From an uncultured Bacteroidales bacterium (lineage in GTDB: Bacteria; Bacteroidota; Bacteroidia; Bacteroidales; Paludibacteraceae), in contig CALEPS010000089.1 of NCBI GenBank assembly GCA_937910305.1, positions 1 to 10,329 on the forward strand: DNA of 10,329 bases, given 5' to 3'. The first letter of the stretch is position 1. The number at the start of each line of letters is the position of its first letter. Shown one piece after another: positions 1-8,750 of this stretch. A program made the position numbers and the translations under genes. The notes under the pieces are model-generated. The model was not told the DNA's origin, searched no databases, and saw only the letters and a program-made list of their open reading frames with translations.

Positions 1-150
1 ACATCCGGAGTCGTGCGTGATGTAAAAACGAACAAAGCCGGTATGTTATGCCCCGTCTGCCGCCAGGGACTGATTATCCGCGGAAACACCCGCTATGGAT
101 GTTCCAGATGGCGAGAAGGATGTTCTTATGCCGAGCCGTTTGACAACTAA
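1..150 (+). CDS. topB: C-terminal end of a zinc-ribbon protein, probably DNA topoisomerase III (partial)
   Basis: Only the last 49 codons are present, in frame from base 1 to the TAA at 148-150; the gene begins left of the window. The visible tail has a four-cysteine zinc ribbon: CPVC at local residues 17-20, then Cys34 in YGCSRW and Cys41 in EGCSY. The pattern C-x2-C, about 13 residues, C-x6-C, with GLIIRGNTRYGCSRWREGC, is what I know from the C-terminal ribbons of type IA topoisomerases, especially the TopB tails of Bacteroidetes, where it helps hold single-stranded DNA. Some helicases and nucleases borrow the same ribbon, so the parent protein is inferred, not seen. It ends about 170 bases before the next gene and is probably unrelated to the pectin locus. 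Confidence 0.6.
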   Translation, partial: TSGVVRDVKTNKAGMLCPVCRQGLIIRGNTRYGCSRWREGCSYAEPFDN

Positions 151-181
151 AGTTAGCAAAAAACATACAGGTGTAATTTTT

Positions 182-215
182 ACGTCAATTTTTCTACATA
201 AGGTTGACGTTTTTT
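182..215 (+). terminator. Hairpin with T-run after the topoisomerase gene; possible terminator or operator
   Basis: ACGTCAA (182-188) and TTGACGT (204-210) are a perfect 7-bp inverted repeat with a 15-base spacer, and the right arm runs into six T (210-215). The site lies 31 bases after the upstream stop, which fits a Rho-independent terminator on the plus strand, though the stem is short and not GC-rich. It also lies directly upstream of the -7 box at 219-227 and covers the place where a -33 element would be, so it could instead be an operator for the locus. The sequence does not decide between the two. Confidence 0.45.
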
Positions 216-218
216 GTG

Positions 219-227
219 TAATTTTGC
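219..227 (+). promoter_or_regulatory. Bacteroidetes-type -7 box for the susC operon
   Basis: TAATTTTGC is an exact match to the known Bacteroidetes -7 consensus TAnnTTTGC. The expected -33 TTTG about 20 bases upstream is only a weak T-rich stretch (189-194), as is common for promoters that need an activator. Transcription would start near 233, leaving a leader of about 87 bases before the susC ATG at 321. No other same-strand promoter of this quality was seen before the GH28 stop, so this one probably serves all four PUL genes. Confidence 0.55.
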
Positions 228-244
228 AGCCAGTTTTTCAATTA

Positions 245-260
245 CGCGCGATTGCGCGCA
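245..260 (+). promoter_or_regulatory. Small GC hairpin in the susC leader
   Basis: In an otherwise AT-rich leader, GCGCG (246-250) can pair with CGCGC (255-259) across the loop ATTG. The 5-bp all-GC stem would form just inside the predicted susC mRNA leader. It may stabilise the 5' end or be a site for a small RNA or protein; such control is known for some Bacteroides PUL leaders, but nothing here proves it. The stem could also be chance. Confidence 0.3.
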
Positions 261-320
261 CATGGAAGCAATTTTTTTACTAACAAATTAAATTAATATC
301 AACACAAACAAATTCTCTTT

Positions 321-3300
321 ATGAAACTGAATTCCAGTGTGTTCCGTACCATGATTCTCTCGGCTTTGCTTTTTGTGGGCATAGCTGCTGAGGCTCGTGT
401 GATCAGCGGAGTTGTAAAAGACGCAACAGGCGAGACAATTATCTCCGCCTCCGTTGTGGTGAAAGGTACCTCGATTGGTACAGTAACGGATTTCGACGGA
501 AATTACAGCCTCGATGTTCCGGATGATGCTAAGGTGCTTGTTTTCTCGTACGTCGGTATGCAGACGCAGGAGCTGAACATTACCGGCAATGTGATGAATG
601 TAGTGCTTTCCGAGAACAGCGAGGTGCTGGAGGAAGTAGTCGTAACCGGTTATGGTACGACCAAGAAACGCGATGTTGTAACATCCGTGGCTTCCGTAGG
701 TGCAGACCAAATCAAGGACATCCCTGTAACCAGCGCGGCTGAGGCTTTGCAAGGCAAACTGTCCGGTGTGTCGGTAACGACTACCGAGGGTGCGCCGGAT
801 GCCGACGTGAAGATCCGCGTCCGTGGCGGTACATCCCTTACCCAGAGCAATGACCCGCTCTATATCGTGGACGGTATGCCGGTGTCCAGTATCTCGGATA
901 TCGCTCCGAGTGACATCGCCTCGATGGACGTGCTGAAAGATGCTGCCGCTACCGCTATCTACGGTGCCCAAGGTGCTAACGGCGTTATTATCATCACCAC
1001 CAAAGATTCCGACACGGAGGAAGACAAGATGACCTTCCATGTGGACTACAGCGGTTTCGTAGGTTGGAAGAAAATCGCTAAGAAATACAGCGTGCTCAAT
1101 CCCCGCGACTTCGCATTGATGCAGTATGAGTGGGCTTCGATGAAATATAACACCACCGATCCCGGTAACTCGGACCTCCGCGGCCAGTTCTATGCGTACT
1201 TTGACAAACTGTATAATACTACCAAGTATAAAGACCCGGCAGAGATTGAGACTACCCCGATCGCTACGCTGTTAGCCGAATATGAGGATCCGGCCCAGCA
1301 TGAGTTCATCGACTGGCAGGACCGCACCTTCGGACGTACAGGCTTTAATTCGAACCACTCTGTCAGCGTTTCCGGCGGTAATAAGAACGCTAACTTCACG
1401 CTTTCTTACAACCGTATCGACGATAAGGCAATCATGGAGCAATCCAACTATACCCGTAATAATATCTCCGGTAAGGCTAAGTTCAAACCTTTCAAGAATT
1501 TCACGATCGGTTTCACGACGCGTTATACCAGTACAGAGGTGCTCGGATCGGGTTCTAACGCAATCAAAGACAACGGTACTTCTACCGAATCCCGTCTGCG
1601 TAACTGCGTCGTTTATACCCCGACAGCGTTGCTCTCCAAGGATGACGGCACCGGCGGAGATGAGGACGAGACCTTCGGCTCTCTCTATGACCCGATCACC
1701 ACGATCCGAGATAACTACAAGTTGAAAAAGGATAAGAAGTGGAATATCCAGGGCTATATGAGCTATAAGTTCGCGAAGCATTTCACGGCGCGTGTAGATA
1801 TGGGTTATGAGACCCGTCATATCACCACCGACCGCTACTATGGTCCTACCACTTATTTCTCCCGTAATACCGGTCGTCCGGGTATCGAAGGCGGTACCGC
1901 ACAGATCCAGGTGATTGATGAATACAAGTCAACATTGACCAACCATAACACCTTGGAATGGAAGCAAACATTCCAGAACAACCATAACGTAAGCGTTTTG
2001 GTTGGTGAAGAGACGGTGATCCGTAAGGGCTCTTCCCAGACGGAGAACGGTTTCGGATACAAGGGTAGTTATGATGTCCTGAACGGAGAGATCTTCAACT
2101 ATATGGGACAGGCTGCTTATTCGGAGTTTGTCAACTATATCAACCCGCGTGACAACCAGTTGTCGTTCCTCGCGCGTGCAAACTATGATTATAAAGGACG
2201 CTATTATATCACCGGTACTTTCCGTGCGGACTGCTCGACGCGTTTCGTGAAAGGACATCAGTGGGGTTACTTCCCCTCCGGTGCGGTAGCATGGCGTATG
2301 TCGGACGAAGAGTTTATGGAGGGCGCTTCCGGTTGGTTGAGCAACCTGAAACTCCGTCTCTCGCTCGGTATGGCGGGTAACAACAACGTCGATCTCGGTT
2401 ACCTCCATCCGGATTTCCTCTCGCAGCAGATGACCTATTTCGATATGGGACAAGGCACAAGCAATATCCTGGTGGTAGGCGGTAGCGATAAGATTGCCGC
2501 TAACCCGAACTTGAAATGGGAGACAACGGTAACCCGTGACTTTGGTATCGACTACGGTTTCTTCAACGAGCGTTTGACCGGTACGATTGATCTCTATTGG
2601 AATACCACCAAGGACCTGATCATCCGTCAGAACATGCCTGCGCGCTATAACTTCCAGTACCAGAACATCGGTTCTACCCGCAATATGGGTATGGAGTTCT
2701 CTATCAAGGGTATCATCCTCGATAAAAAATCCAAGAGCCTGAGTTATCACCTCTCCGTGGATGCCAATATCTCGTTCAACAAGACCCGCGTTCAGGATCT
2801 GGGTAACATGACCTCTATGTTGGCGCAGACCAGCTGCTTCGGTTCTTCAGAGTATCTGACAACGGCTGAGTTCCTGCTTGAGGTGGGACAGCCGGTAGGT
2901 AACGTGATCGGTTATGAGACGGACGGCTATTATACGGCGGCGGATTTCCAAAGCTACCTCGCTTCTACCCACGCATGGGGATTGGCTGACGGAGTGCCAA
3001 GCTATGGCGATGGATTCCTGACCAACAAACCGGTGCCGGGAGCTATCAAATTCAAAGATCAGAACGGCGACGGCGTGATTACGGAAGAAGACAAAGTCGT
3101 CCTGGGTAATACCGTTCCTACCCACTCAGGAGGTTTCAACATCAACTTCAATATCGGTGGCGATAAATGGGGTAAGGTCGATCTGGCGGCTAACTTCACA
3201 TTCGCCTTCGGCAATAAGATCCTGAACCTCTCCAAGATGGAGTACACCACCGTTACGGAGAAAACCAAAATGCGTAACCTGATCTCCAATATGGCGTTCA

Positions 3301-3743
3301 ACAACCGCTATTCGCTTTATACCAGCGAAGGTGCATACATGCCGGATGCTTATGCTACGGGAGCACTCATGGTAGGCGATGCTTACACGGCGTTTGCTAA
3401 CCAGATCGACCAGGCTAACATCGACAAGGGCGCTTATATGCATAGCCCGATCATGTCCCACTATGTTGTAACAGATCAGCATATGGAGGATGGTTCTTTC
3501 TTGCGTCTCAACCAGTTGACTATCGGCTATTCGTTCCCGAGAGTATGGATGGAGAAAACCAAAGTGATCAATAATATCCGTCTGTATGTACAGGGCAGCA
3601 ACCTCTTCTGCGCTACCAAGTACAGCGGTCTGGATCCGGAGGTGGATACCCGTTCCAGCAAGAACCCCTTGACTCCGGGTGTGGATTTCTCGGCATATCC
3701 TAAGAGCCGCGGTATCAACGTAGGTCTGAATATTCAATTCTAA
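321..3743 (+). CDS. susC-like: SusC-like TonB-dependent outer-membrane transporter
   Basis: This 1140-residue protein is a full-length SusC/RagA-family outer-membrane importer. A signal peptide fills residues 1-25 with likely cleavage after AEA. Residues about 28-90 are a carboxypeptidase-regulatory-like beta domain (ISGVVKDATGE, then DFDGNYSL). The TonB-box-like EEVVVTGYGT is at about 104-113. A plug domain follows (about 113-229), with YIVDGMP at 181-187 and the SusC signature SMDVLKDAAATAIYGAQGANG at 201-221 (written here only for location). The rest is a beta barrel ending in the outer-membrane signal GLNIQF with terminal Phe. It would import oligosaccharides with energy from TonB-ExbBD, capped by the SusD partner encoded 21 bases downstream. 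The next two enzymes suggest oligogalacturonides as cargo; that is inference. The ATG at 321 is chosen because it starts the signal peptide; there is no clear Shine-Dalgarno, as usual in this phylum. It is the first gene of the operon. Confidence 0.95.
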   Translation: MKLNSSVFRTMILSALLFVGIAAEARVISGVVKDATGETIISASVVVKGTSIGTVTDFDGNYSLDVPDDAKVLVFSYVGMQTQELNITGNVMNVVLSENSEVLEEVVVTGYGTTKKRDVVTSVASVGADQIKDIPVTSAAEALQGKLSGVSVTTTEGAPDADVKIRVRGGTSLTQSNDPLYIVDGMPVSSISDIAPSDIASMDVLKDAAATAIYGAQGANGVIIITTKDSDTEEDKMTFHVDYSGFVGWKKIAKKYSVLNPRDFALMQYEWASMKYNTTDPGNSDLRGQFYAYFDKLYNTTKYKDPAEIETTPIATLLAEYEDPAQHEFIDWQDRTFGRTGFNSNHSVSVSGGNKNANFTLSYNRIDDKAIMEQSNYTRNNISGKAKFKPFKNFTIGFTTRYTSTEVLGSGSNAIKDNGTSTESRLRNCVVYTPTALLSKDDGTGGDEDETFGSLYDPITTIRDNYKLKKDKKWNIQGYMSYKFAKHFTARVDMGYETRHITTDRYYGPTTYFSRNTGRPGIEGGTAQIQVIDEYKSTLTNHNTLEWKQTFQNNHNVSVLVGEETVIRKGSSQTENGFGYKGSYDVLNGEIFNYMGQAAYSEFVNYINPRDNQLSFLARANYDYKGRYYITGTFRADCSTRFVKGHQWGYFPSGAVAWRMSDEEFMEGASGWLSNLKLRLSLGMAGNNNVDLGYLHPDFLSQQMTYFDMGQGTSNILVVGGSDKIAANPNLKWETTVTRDFGIDYGFFNERLTGTIDLYWNTTKDLIIRQNMPARYNFQYQNIGSTRNMGMEFSIKGIILDKKSKSLSYHLSVDANISFNKTRVQDLGNMTSMLAQTSCFGSSEYLTTAEFLLEVGQPVGNVIGYETDGYYTAADFQSYLASTHAWGLADGVPSYGDGFLTNKPVPGAIKFKDQNGDGVITEEDKVVLGNTVPTHSGGFNINFNIGGDKWGKVDLAANFTFAFGNKILNLSKMEYTTVTEKTKMRNLISNMAFNNRYSLYTSEGAYMPDAYATGALMVGDAYTAFANQIDQANIDKGAYMHSPIMSHYVVTDQHMEDGSFLRLNQLTIGYSFPRVWMEKTKVINNIRLYVQGSNLFCATKYSGLDPEVDTRSSKNPLTPGVDFSAYPKSRGINVGLNIQF

Positions 3744-3764
3744 TACTGAGAAAATAAATAGATT

Positions 3765-5711
3765 ATGAAAGCAAAATATTTTCTTTTAAGTGCCTTGGCA
3801 CTGACATTAGTAGCTTGCGAAAAGGGCTTCTTCGAGACAGAGTCTCCTTCTGCAATGGATGAGGCGGTCTTCAAATCGGCAGACTTGACCGAGCAAGCAA
3901 TCGGCGCTATTTACAATACGTTCGGCGAGGACAAATCGTTCCGTAACCGTCTTTGTGGCGGATACGTGGCGATGAATACCGATATCGAGCACTGTTCCAA
4001 AACCGAGGATGCGGAGTATGCTGCCTATAATATGACCGGAGGTACCGGAAACCTCTCTACCTCTAACGGTAAAGACCCGTGGGCTTACCTGAACTCGGCT
4101 ATCGAGCGCGCCAACGTGGTTATTGACGGTATTCGCGCGCACTCGGATACCACCGATGCTGCCTTCCGTTATCTCCTGGGAGAGGCGCTCACGCTGCGTT
4201 CCTTCTGCTATCTGGAGATGGTCAAACTATGGGGAGATGTACCTGCCAGCTTCGAGTCCTTCAATGGATATAACCCGGAGGTGCTCTATACCAAGAAACA
4301 GGACCGTAATGTGGTCTTCGAGCAACTGCGCGTCGACCTCAAAGAGGCGGCTCGCCTGATGCCTTGGTCCGCTCAGTGCCCCGGTAACGCGCGTAACTAT
4401 ACCGGACGCCCGTCCAAAGCACTGGCGCTCGGATTGCTGGCGCGTGCTGACATGATGTATGCCGGACTGGCTATGCGTCCGGATGTGTTCACGGAAGGCG
4501 GTACTTCCGCTTGCTCTATCCAGTATAACGTAAAGGACCCTGCTGCACGTCAGGAGATATACAAAGAGGCGGCTGAGGCTTGCGCGCAGATTATCAAACA
4601 GGAGGACTGGAAATTCAAAGAGAATTTCGAGGATGTCTTCAAAGACCTCTGTGCGGACGTAACCGACTACTCGAAATCCGAGTGGATATGGGCGCTGCCG
4701 TTCCTGGATGGCGCGCGTGGTCAGGTGCTGGCTTTGACCGGCAACAAGATGTCCACCAACTGTGCCGGCGCACTCATCAATACCATCACCTACGGCGACG
4801 GCAATAAGGATAACGCCAAGACGCAGGCGATGATAGAGATCGTGCCTACTTTCTACTATGCCTATGACAAGGCGGACAAACGCCGCGATATCACCATCCT
4901 TCCTTGGACTTGGGAGTATGATGACGGTTCCGGCACCGCGCCTTCCGGTTATACCGAAGTGGTCTTCCCGGGTGTCGCTGCTACCGATAAGAAAGTATAT
5001 CAGAAACAATCTAATGTCGGCCAGATGTATCTCGGTAAACTGCGCGTAGAGTGGATGATTCGTTCTTATTACTCCAACGAAGACTGTATCGATATGCCGG
5101 TTCTGCGTTATACCGACATCCTCTTGATGTACGCTGAGGCTACTATCGGCTCTAAAGAGGGTAATGGTCCGGGCGAGCAACTCGGCGTCAGCGCACAGGA
5201 CTGTATGGATAAGGTACGCGACCGCGCAGGACTGGCTTCCGTTCCTGTTACTATCGAAAATATCATCAACGAACGCGCATTCGAGTTTTGCGGCGAGAAT
5301 ATCCGTAAGTACGACCTGATGCGTTGGGGTATCCTCAAGGAAAAACTGATGAAAGCGCAAGCTGACGTATATGATCTGCAGAATAACGCAGGTGATTTCG
5401 CTGGACGTCCGGATAGCGTATATTTCCATTACACCCGTAATGATGATTTTGCGCAGAACGGTGCTGCTTATGTCTTCGATCGTTTCGTAGGTCTGGATAA
5501 GGATGCTGTACGTCCGGCTGATTTCGACAAAGAGAACGGATGGGTTGCTAAATCATTCTTCTCCAAGGAAGAAGTGCCTAACATAACTACGGAGAACTGG
5601 TATCTCTACAAAGCGGGAACGGATATTGACATGCACCAGTACTGGCCGATCTTTGATGTCAATATTGCTGCTTCTAACGGAACTCTCTGGAATGACTACC
5701 TCTATAAGTAA
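3765..5711 (+). CDS. susD-like: SusD/RagB-family surface glycan-binding lipoprotein
   Basis: This 648-residue lipoprotein has a short signal peptide with lipobox LVAC at residues 15-18, so Cys18 would be lipidated and the protein displayed on the outer membrane. SusD-family hallmarks are visible in order: EALTLRSFCYLEMVKLWGDVP (about 140-160), a TPR-like helix around 216-236 (PSKALALGLLARADMMYAG), MPVLRYTDILLMYAEA (444-459), NERAFEFCGENIRKYDLMRWG (502-522), and the C-terminal HQYWPIFDVNIAASNGT (624-640). It should form the hinged lid over the SusC barrel and bind the polymer or oligomer. It is longer than typical members of about 500-550 residues, so it may have extra surface loops. It starts 21 bases after susC, and its last 20 bases overlap the start of the pectate lyase gene. 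The binding specificity, likely pectic, is inferred from neighbours only. Confidence 0.95.
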   Translation: MKAKYFLLSALALTLVACEKGFFETESPSAMDEAVFKSADLTEQAIGAIYNTFGEDKSFRNRLCGGYVAMNTDIEHCSKTEDAEYAAYNMTGGTGNLSTSNGKDPWAYLNSAIERANVVIDGIRAHSDTTDAAFRYLLGEALTLRSFCYLEMVKLWGDVPASFESFNGYNPEVLYTKKQDRNVVFEQLRVDLKEAARLMPWSAQCPGNARNYTGRPSKALALGLLARADMMYAGLAMRPDVFTEGGTSACSIQYNVKDPAARQEIYKEAAEACAQIIKQEDWKFKENFEDVFKDLCADVTDYSKSEWIWALPFLDGARGQVLALTGNKMSTNCAGALINTITYGDGNKDNAKTQAMIEIVPTFYYAYDKADKRRDITILPWTWEYDDGSGTAPSGYTEVVFPGVAATDKKVYQKQSNVGQMYLGKLRVEWMIRSYYSNEDCIDMPVLRYTDILLMYAEATIGSKEGNGPGEQLGVSAQDCMDKVRDRAGLASVPVTIENIINERAFEFCGENIRKYDLMRWGILKEKLMKAQADVYDLQNNAGDFAGRPDSVYFHYTRNDDFAQNGAAYVFDRFVGLDKDAVRPADFDKENGWVAKSFFSKEEVPNITTENWYLYKAGTDIDMHQYWPIFDVNIAASNGTLWNDYLYK

Positions 5712-7134
5712 GATAGTACCTCTCTTGGCTCTTGTCTTCTGTCTCTCCGCTTGCGGAGGTGACGAAGGCAAGGAGCCGGTTCCCGTTTCTTCCGTGCCGG
5801 CTTTCCCCGGGGCGGAAGGTGGCGGTATGTATGCCTCCGGAGGTAGAGAGGGAGTGGTGATACATGTCACAACTCTGGAGGACGCGCGGGATAAGACAAC
5901 CGGACAGCCTTCTGTCGGTACACTCCGGAAGGCGCTCCAGATGGATGGAACACGTACCGTTGTCTTCGATGTGGCGGGAACGATCAACCTCACCAGCCAA
6001 CTGGAGATAACGGGAGGAAACCTCACGGTCGCAGGACAGACGGCGCCCGGAGACGGTATATGTATTGCCGGATATCCGGTCGTGGTGAAAGCAAGCAACG
6101 TGATCTTGCGATTCTTGCGTTTCCGTATGGGGGATCAGAACAAGGTGGAGGGAGATGCGCTCACTATATGCGAGCATAAGAATATCATCGTGGACCACTG
6201 TTCTTTCTCGTGGAGCACCGATGAGTGCGTCAGTGTGTACGGGAACACGGATTTTACGCTCCAGTACTGCTTCATCACCGAGAGCCTGAAAGCCTCTGTG
6301 CATGCCAAAGGAGCGCACGGATACGGAGGTATATGGGGAGGGACGAACGCTTCGTTCCATCATAACCTGCTCGCGCACCATCAGAGCCGTAACCCCCGTT
6401 TCGACCACGATTACGTCAATGCCAAATGTGTCGGACCGATTGATTATGTCAATAATGTGGTCTATAACTGGGAGAGCAATTCCGCTTATGGCGGCGAAGG
6501 GTCAACCAAAGGAGCTGGAGGAAGACATATCAATTTTGTCAACAATTACTATAAACCCGGACCTTCTACCAAATCCGGCGTCAAAACCCGGCTTGTTGAT
6601 CCATGGACAGCCTGTGATAACTGCGTGGCGGGCAGCAAGGTCTTGGAAAAAGGAGGTTCGGTCCTCGCTCCTAAGATTTATCTCGTTGGCAATACAATGG
6701 CCGGTTCCACGGAAGTAACCGCTGATAACTGGAAAGGCTCCTCTAAATCGAAGAGTGTGGCAGGTGTGGATACCCGTTGGACGGACGGACTCACCGCCCT
6801 CAATAACGAGCAAACGGCGGAGCAGGCTTTCGAAACCGTTCTCGCTAAAGCCGGATGCTCGCTCCATAGAGATGCGCTTGATACGCGTATAGCTAACGAG
6901 GTGCGTAACGGAGGAGGCAAACTCATCAACTCGCCGGACGAAGCAGGGGGATATCCCGTGCTGGACGCCGGAACACCGGTTACTGACACCGACCGGGACG
7001 GAATGCCTGACGAATGGGAGGAAGCAAACGGACTGGATAAGAACGCTTCTTCGGATGGCAAATTATACACCCTGGACAAAAAATATACCAATTTGGAGAT
7101 CTATCTTAATAGTTTGGTACAGGATTTGTTCTAA
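5692..7134 (+). CDS. Pectate lyase family 1 (PL1) surface lipoprotein
   Basis: This 480-residue protein should cleave homogalacturonan by calcium-dependent beta-elimination. The open frame runs further upstream, but ATG 5692 is chosen because it gives a proper lipoprotein signal: Lys7, a hydrophobic run, and lipobox LSAC at 18-21. The start lies inside the end of susD with a 20-base overlap, suggesting translational coupling. The PL1 parallel beta-helix begins with FPGAEGGGMYASGG (38-51), HVTTLED (58-64) and a GTLRKAL segment (76-82). Conserved core motifs follow: DHCSFSWSTDE (168-178), a likely calcium/substrate site, and RNPRF (233-237), which probably carries the catalytic Arg. VVYNWES and FVNNYYKPGP continue the helix. 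Near the end, TDTDRDGMPDEWE (431-443) is a thrombospondin-3-like calcium loop often seen in Bacteroidetes PL1 enzymes. Lipidation suggests it acts at the cell surface and feeds the SusCD pair. Pectin lyase activity is possible but less likely. Confidence 0.9.
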   Translation: MTTSISKIVPLLALVFCLSACGGDEGKEPVPVSSVPAFPGAEGGGMYASGGREGVVIHVTTLEDARDKTTGQPSVGTLRKALQMDGTRTVVFDVAGTINLTSQLEITGGNLTVAGQTAPGDGICIAGYPVVVKASNVILRFLRFRMGDQNKVEGDALTICEHKNIIVDHCSFSWSTDECVSVYGNTDFTLQYCFITESLKASVHAKGAHGYGGIWGGTNASFHHNLLAHHQSRNPRFDHDYVNAKCVGPIDYVNNVVYNWESNSAYGGEGSTKGAGGRHINFVNNYYKPGPSTKSGVKTRLVDPWTACDNCVAGSKVLEKGGSVLAPKIYLVGNTMAGSTEVTADNWKGSSKSKSVAGVDTRWTDGLTALNNEQTAEQAFETVLAKAGCSLHRDALDTRIANEVRNGGGKLINSPDEAGGYPVLDAGTPVTDTDRDGMPDEWEEANGLDKNASSDGKLYTLDKKYTNLEIYLNSLVQDLF

Positions 7135-7160
7135 TCCTTTGAACCATAAAAGAAACAAAT

Positions 7161-8738
7161 ATGAGTTATAATCCTACAACGAGCACCGCGAGTGGTCTTA
7201 CAGCAAAGCGGTCTTTCAGGCTTCTTTTAGCCGGTCTTATAGCGTTAGCGGTCTGCGAAGCTACCCAGGCGCAAACCAAGTATTCCCATTATTATAAGGA
7301 TCTGCCTTGTGCAGTGGAAGAAGTTAAGGAAGTGATCATCCCTGATTACACCGTTTCTATCGTGGATTTTGGTGGAGTAGGGGATGGTGTCACTGACAAC
7401 ACTGAGGCGTTCGCCAAGGCGCTCAAGCACCTTAAGAAACAGGGCGGAGGACACCTCAATGTGCCTGATGGCAAGTGGCTTACAGGACCGATCAAACTGG
7501 TCAGCAATCTGGATCTCCACCTTGCGGACAATGCCGTTATTCTGGGCTCGACCAATAAGGAACTCTATATCCAGAAATCCGACTCCCTCCGCGACGGTTC
7601 CAAGAAATGCCACGCACTCATCTACGGTTCCAAACTGGAGAATGTCTCCATCACCGGACGCGGCACTATCGACGGACAGGGTATCTACTGGCGCCCGATC
7701 AAGCAAAAGAAAGTCGTGGCTCCCGATGTCATTGCTGCTGACGGCGATGTATGGGAGGAAGTGCTCGCTATGGGAGGTGTCACACGGCCGGACGGTAACA
7801 GCAAGAAATGGCTCGTCTGGTACCCGTTCAACCTCAATAAGGATCTCAATATCCCTAATATAGCCAAGGACCCGATCATTCAGGAGAAGATGCGTCCGCA
7901 TCTGGTTAATATAACCGACTCCAAGAATGTACTCGTGGAGAATGTGCACCTGCTCAACTCTCCGAAGTTCCATTTCGTGCCTACGCGCGTGCAGAACCTT
8001 ATTATTGACGGTGTCCATATCCGTTGCCCGCACTGGGCGCAGAACGGTGATGCCATGGACCCCGGTAACATCCAGGTGGCGCTGATCGTCAACTGCAATA
8101 TCTCTTGCGGCGATGACGGTATCTGTATGAAAGGCGGCGTGGGACAGAAAGGCGTGGATGCAGGTCCACAGCGCGATTTCCTCATCACCAACGATACCGT
8201 CTATCGTGCACACGGTGGATTTGTTATCGGTTCCGAGTTCTCCGGCGGTATGCAGCGCCTGGTGGTCAAAGACTGCCGTTTCGAGGGTACCGACATCGGC
8301 TGCCGCTTCAAATCGGCTCCCGGACGTGGCGGTTGGTGCGAGGATATCTATTGCTATAATATCATCATGAAGGATATCCGCGAATCCGCTTTCCTCATCT
8401 CCTCCGGCTATGCCGACAAGGGAGCAGGCGTGTCCGCTACCGACTCCGATGATAAGAATGCTTTCTTCCCCGACTGGTCTAATATCACCTTCCGCAATAT
8501 CACCTGTATCGGTTCCAAGCAGGCTGTCGATATCCAGGGACTCAAAGGCAAACCGGTCCATAATATCCTCTTCGACCAGGTGATGATTATCGGGAACAGA
8601 GGTGGTATCAAGATGGAGTGGGCGGAAGATATCAACTTCACTAACTGCCAGATCAATCCCAAGCCTATGCCGATTACGGACTACAAAAAGATTAAAAATG
8701 TACTCTATAACGGCAAAGATCCTGACGCAGCAGAGTAA
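7161..8738 (+). CDS. GH28 polygalacturonase-type glycoside hydrolase
   Basis: This 525-residue protein hydrolyses alpha-1,4 galacturonide bonds, by family membership. A polar N-terminus precedes a hydrophobic run (21-32) with likely signal peptidase I cleavage after ATQA (residue 37); Cys32 is preceded by Val, so it is not a good lipobox, and the enzyme is probably periplasmic. IVDFGGVGDGVTDNTEAF (67-84) is the usual GH28/pectin-helix opening. Catalytic motifs are in order: NGDAMD (295-300, in place of the classic NTDG), GDDG (317-320), HGG (351-353), and RFKS (382-385) for the R-x-K motif. So both aspartate sites, the His and the Arg/Lys are present. The gene starts 26 bases after the lyase stop and is last in the operon. 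The periplasmic location suggests it trims imported oligomers, possibly as an exo-enzyme; the mode of cutting, and whether it acts on homogalacturonan or rhamnogalacturonan, cannot be read from sequence. Confidence 0.9.
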   Translation: MSYNPTTSTASGLTAKRSFRLLLAGLIALAVCEATQAQTKYSHYYKDLPCAVEEVKEVIIPDYTVSIVDFGGVGDGVTDNTEAFAKALKHLKKQGGGHLNVPDGKWLTGPIKLVSNLDLHLADNAVILGSTNKELYIQKSDSLRDGSKKCHALIYGSKLENVSITGRGTIDGQGIYWRPIKQKKVVAPDVIAADGDVWEEVLAMGGVTRPDGNSKKWLVWYPFNLNKDLNIPNIAKDPIIQEKMRPHLVNITDSKNVLVENVHLLNSPKFHFVPTRVQNLIIDGVHIRCPHWAQNGDAMDPGNIQVALIVNCNISCGDDGICMKGGVGQKGVDAGPQRDFLITNDTVYRAHGGFVIGSEFSGGMQRLVVKDCRFEGTDIGCRFKSAPGRGGWCEDIYCYNIIMKDIRESAFLISSGYADKGAGVSATDSDDKNAFFPDWSNITFRNITCIGSKQAVDIQGLKGKPVHNILFDQVMIIGNRGGIKMEWAEDINFTNCQINPKPMPITDYKKIKNVLYNGKDPDAAE

Positions 8739-8750
8739 AAAACAAAATTT

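Noticed and set aside
191..199. Nine-base TTTCTACAT shared by the susC and small-protein promoter regions (also 8748-8756)
   Set aside because: The distance to the -7 box differs (19 versus 40 bases), and a nine-base AT-rich match is plausible by chance.
95..283. A 62-codon plus-strand frame starting within the topoisomerase tail
   Set aside because: It overlaps the zinc-ribbon codons, then runs through the hairpin and -7 box; the translation has no gene-like character.
4227..5429. A 400-codon minus-strand open frame across susD
   Set aside because: It is antisense to a clear SusD protein, has no recognisable domains or signal, and its composition follows from codon bias on the other strand.
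5626..5691. An upstream start for the pectate lyase adding 22 residues
   Set aside because: The added residues precede a complete lipoprotein signal at 5692 and would only increase overlap with susD.
7248..7256. Cys32 of GH28 as a lipobox cysteine
   Set aside because: The preceding Val is not normal at the -1 position, and a good signal peptidase I site (ATQA) follows.
7245..8561. A 438-codon minus-strand open frame across GH28
   Set aside because: It mirrors the GH28 gene, whose motifs are certain; no domain or start signal supports the antisense frame.
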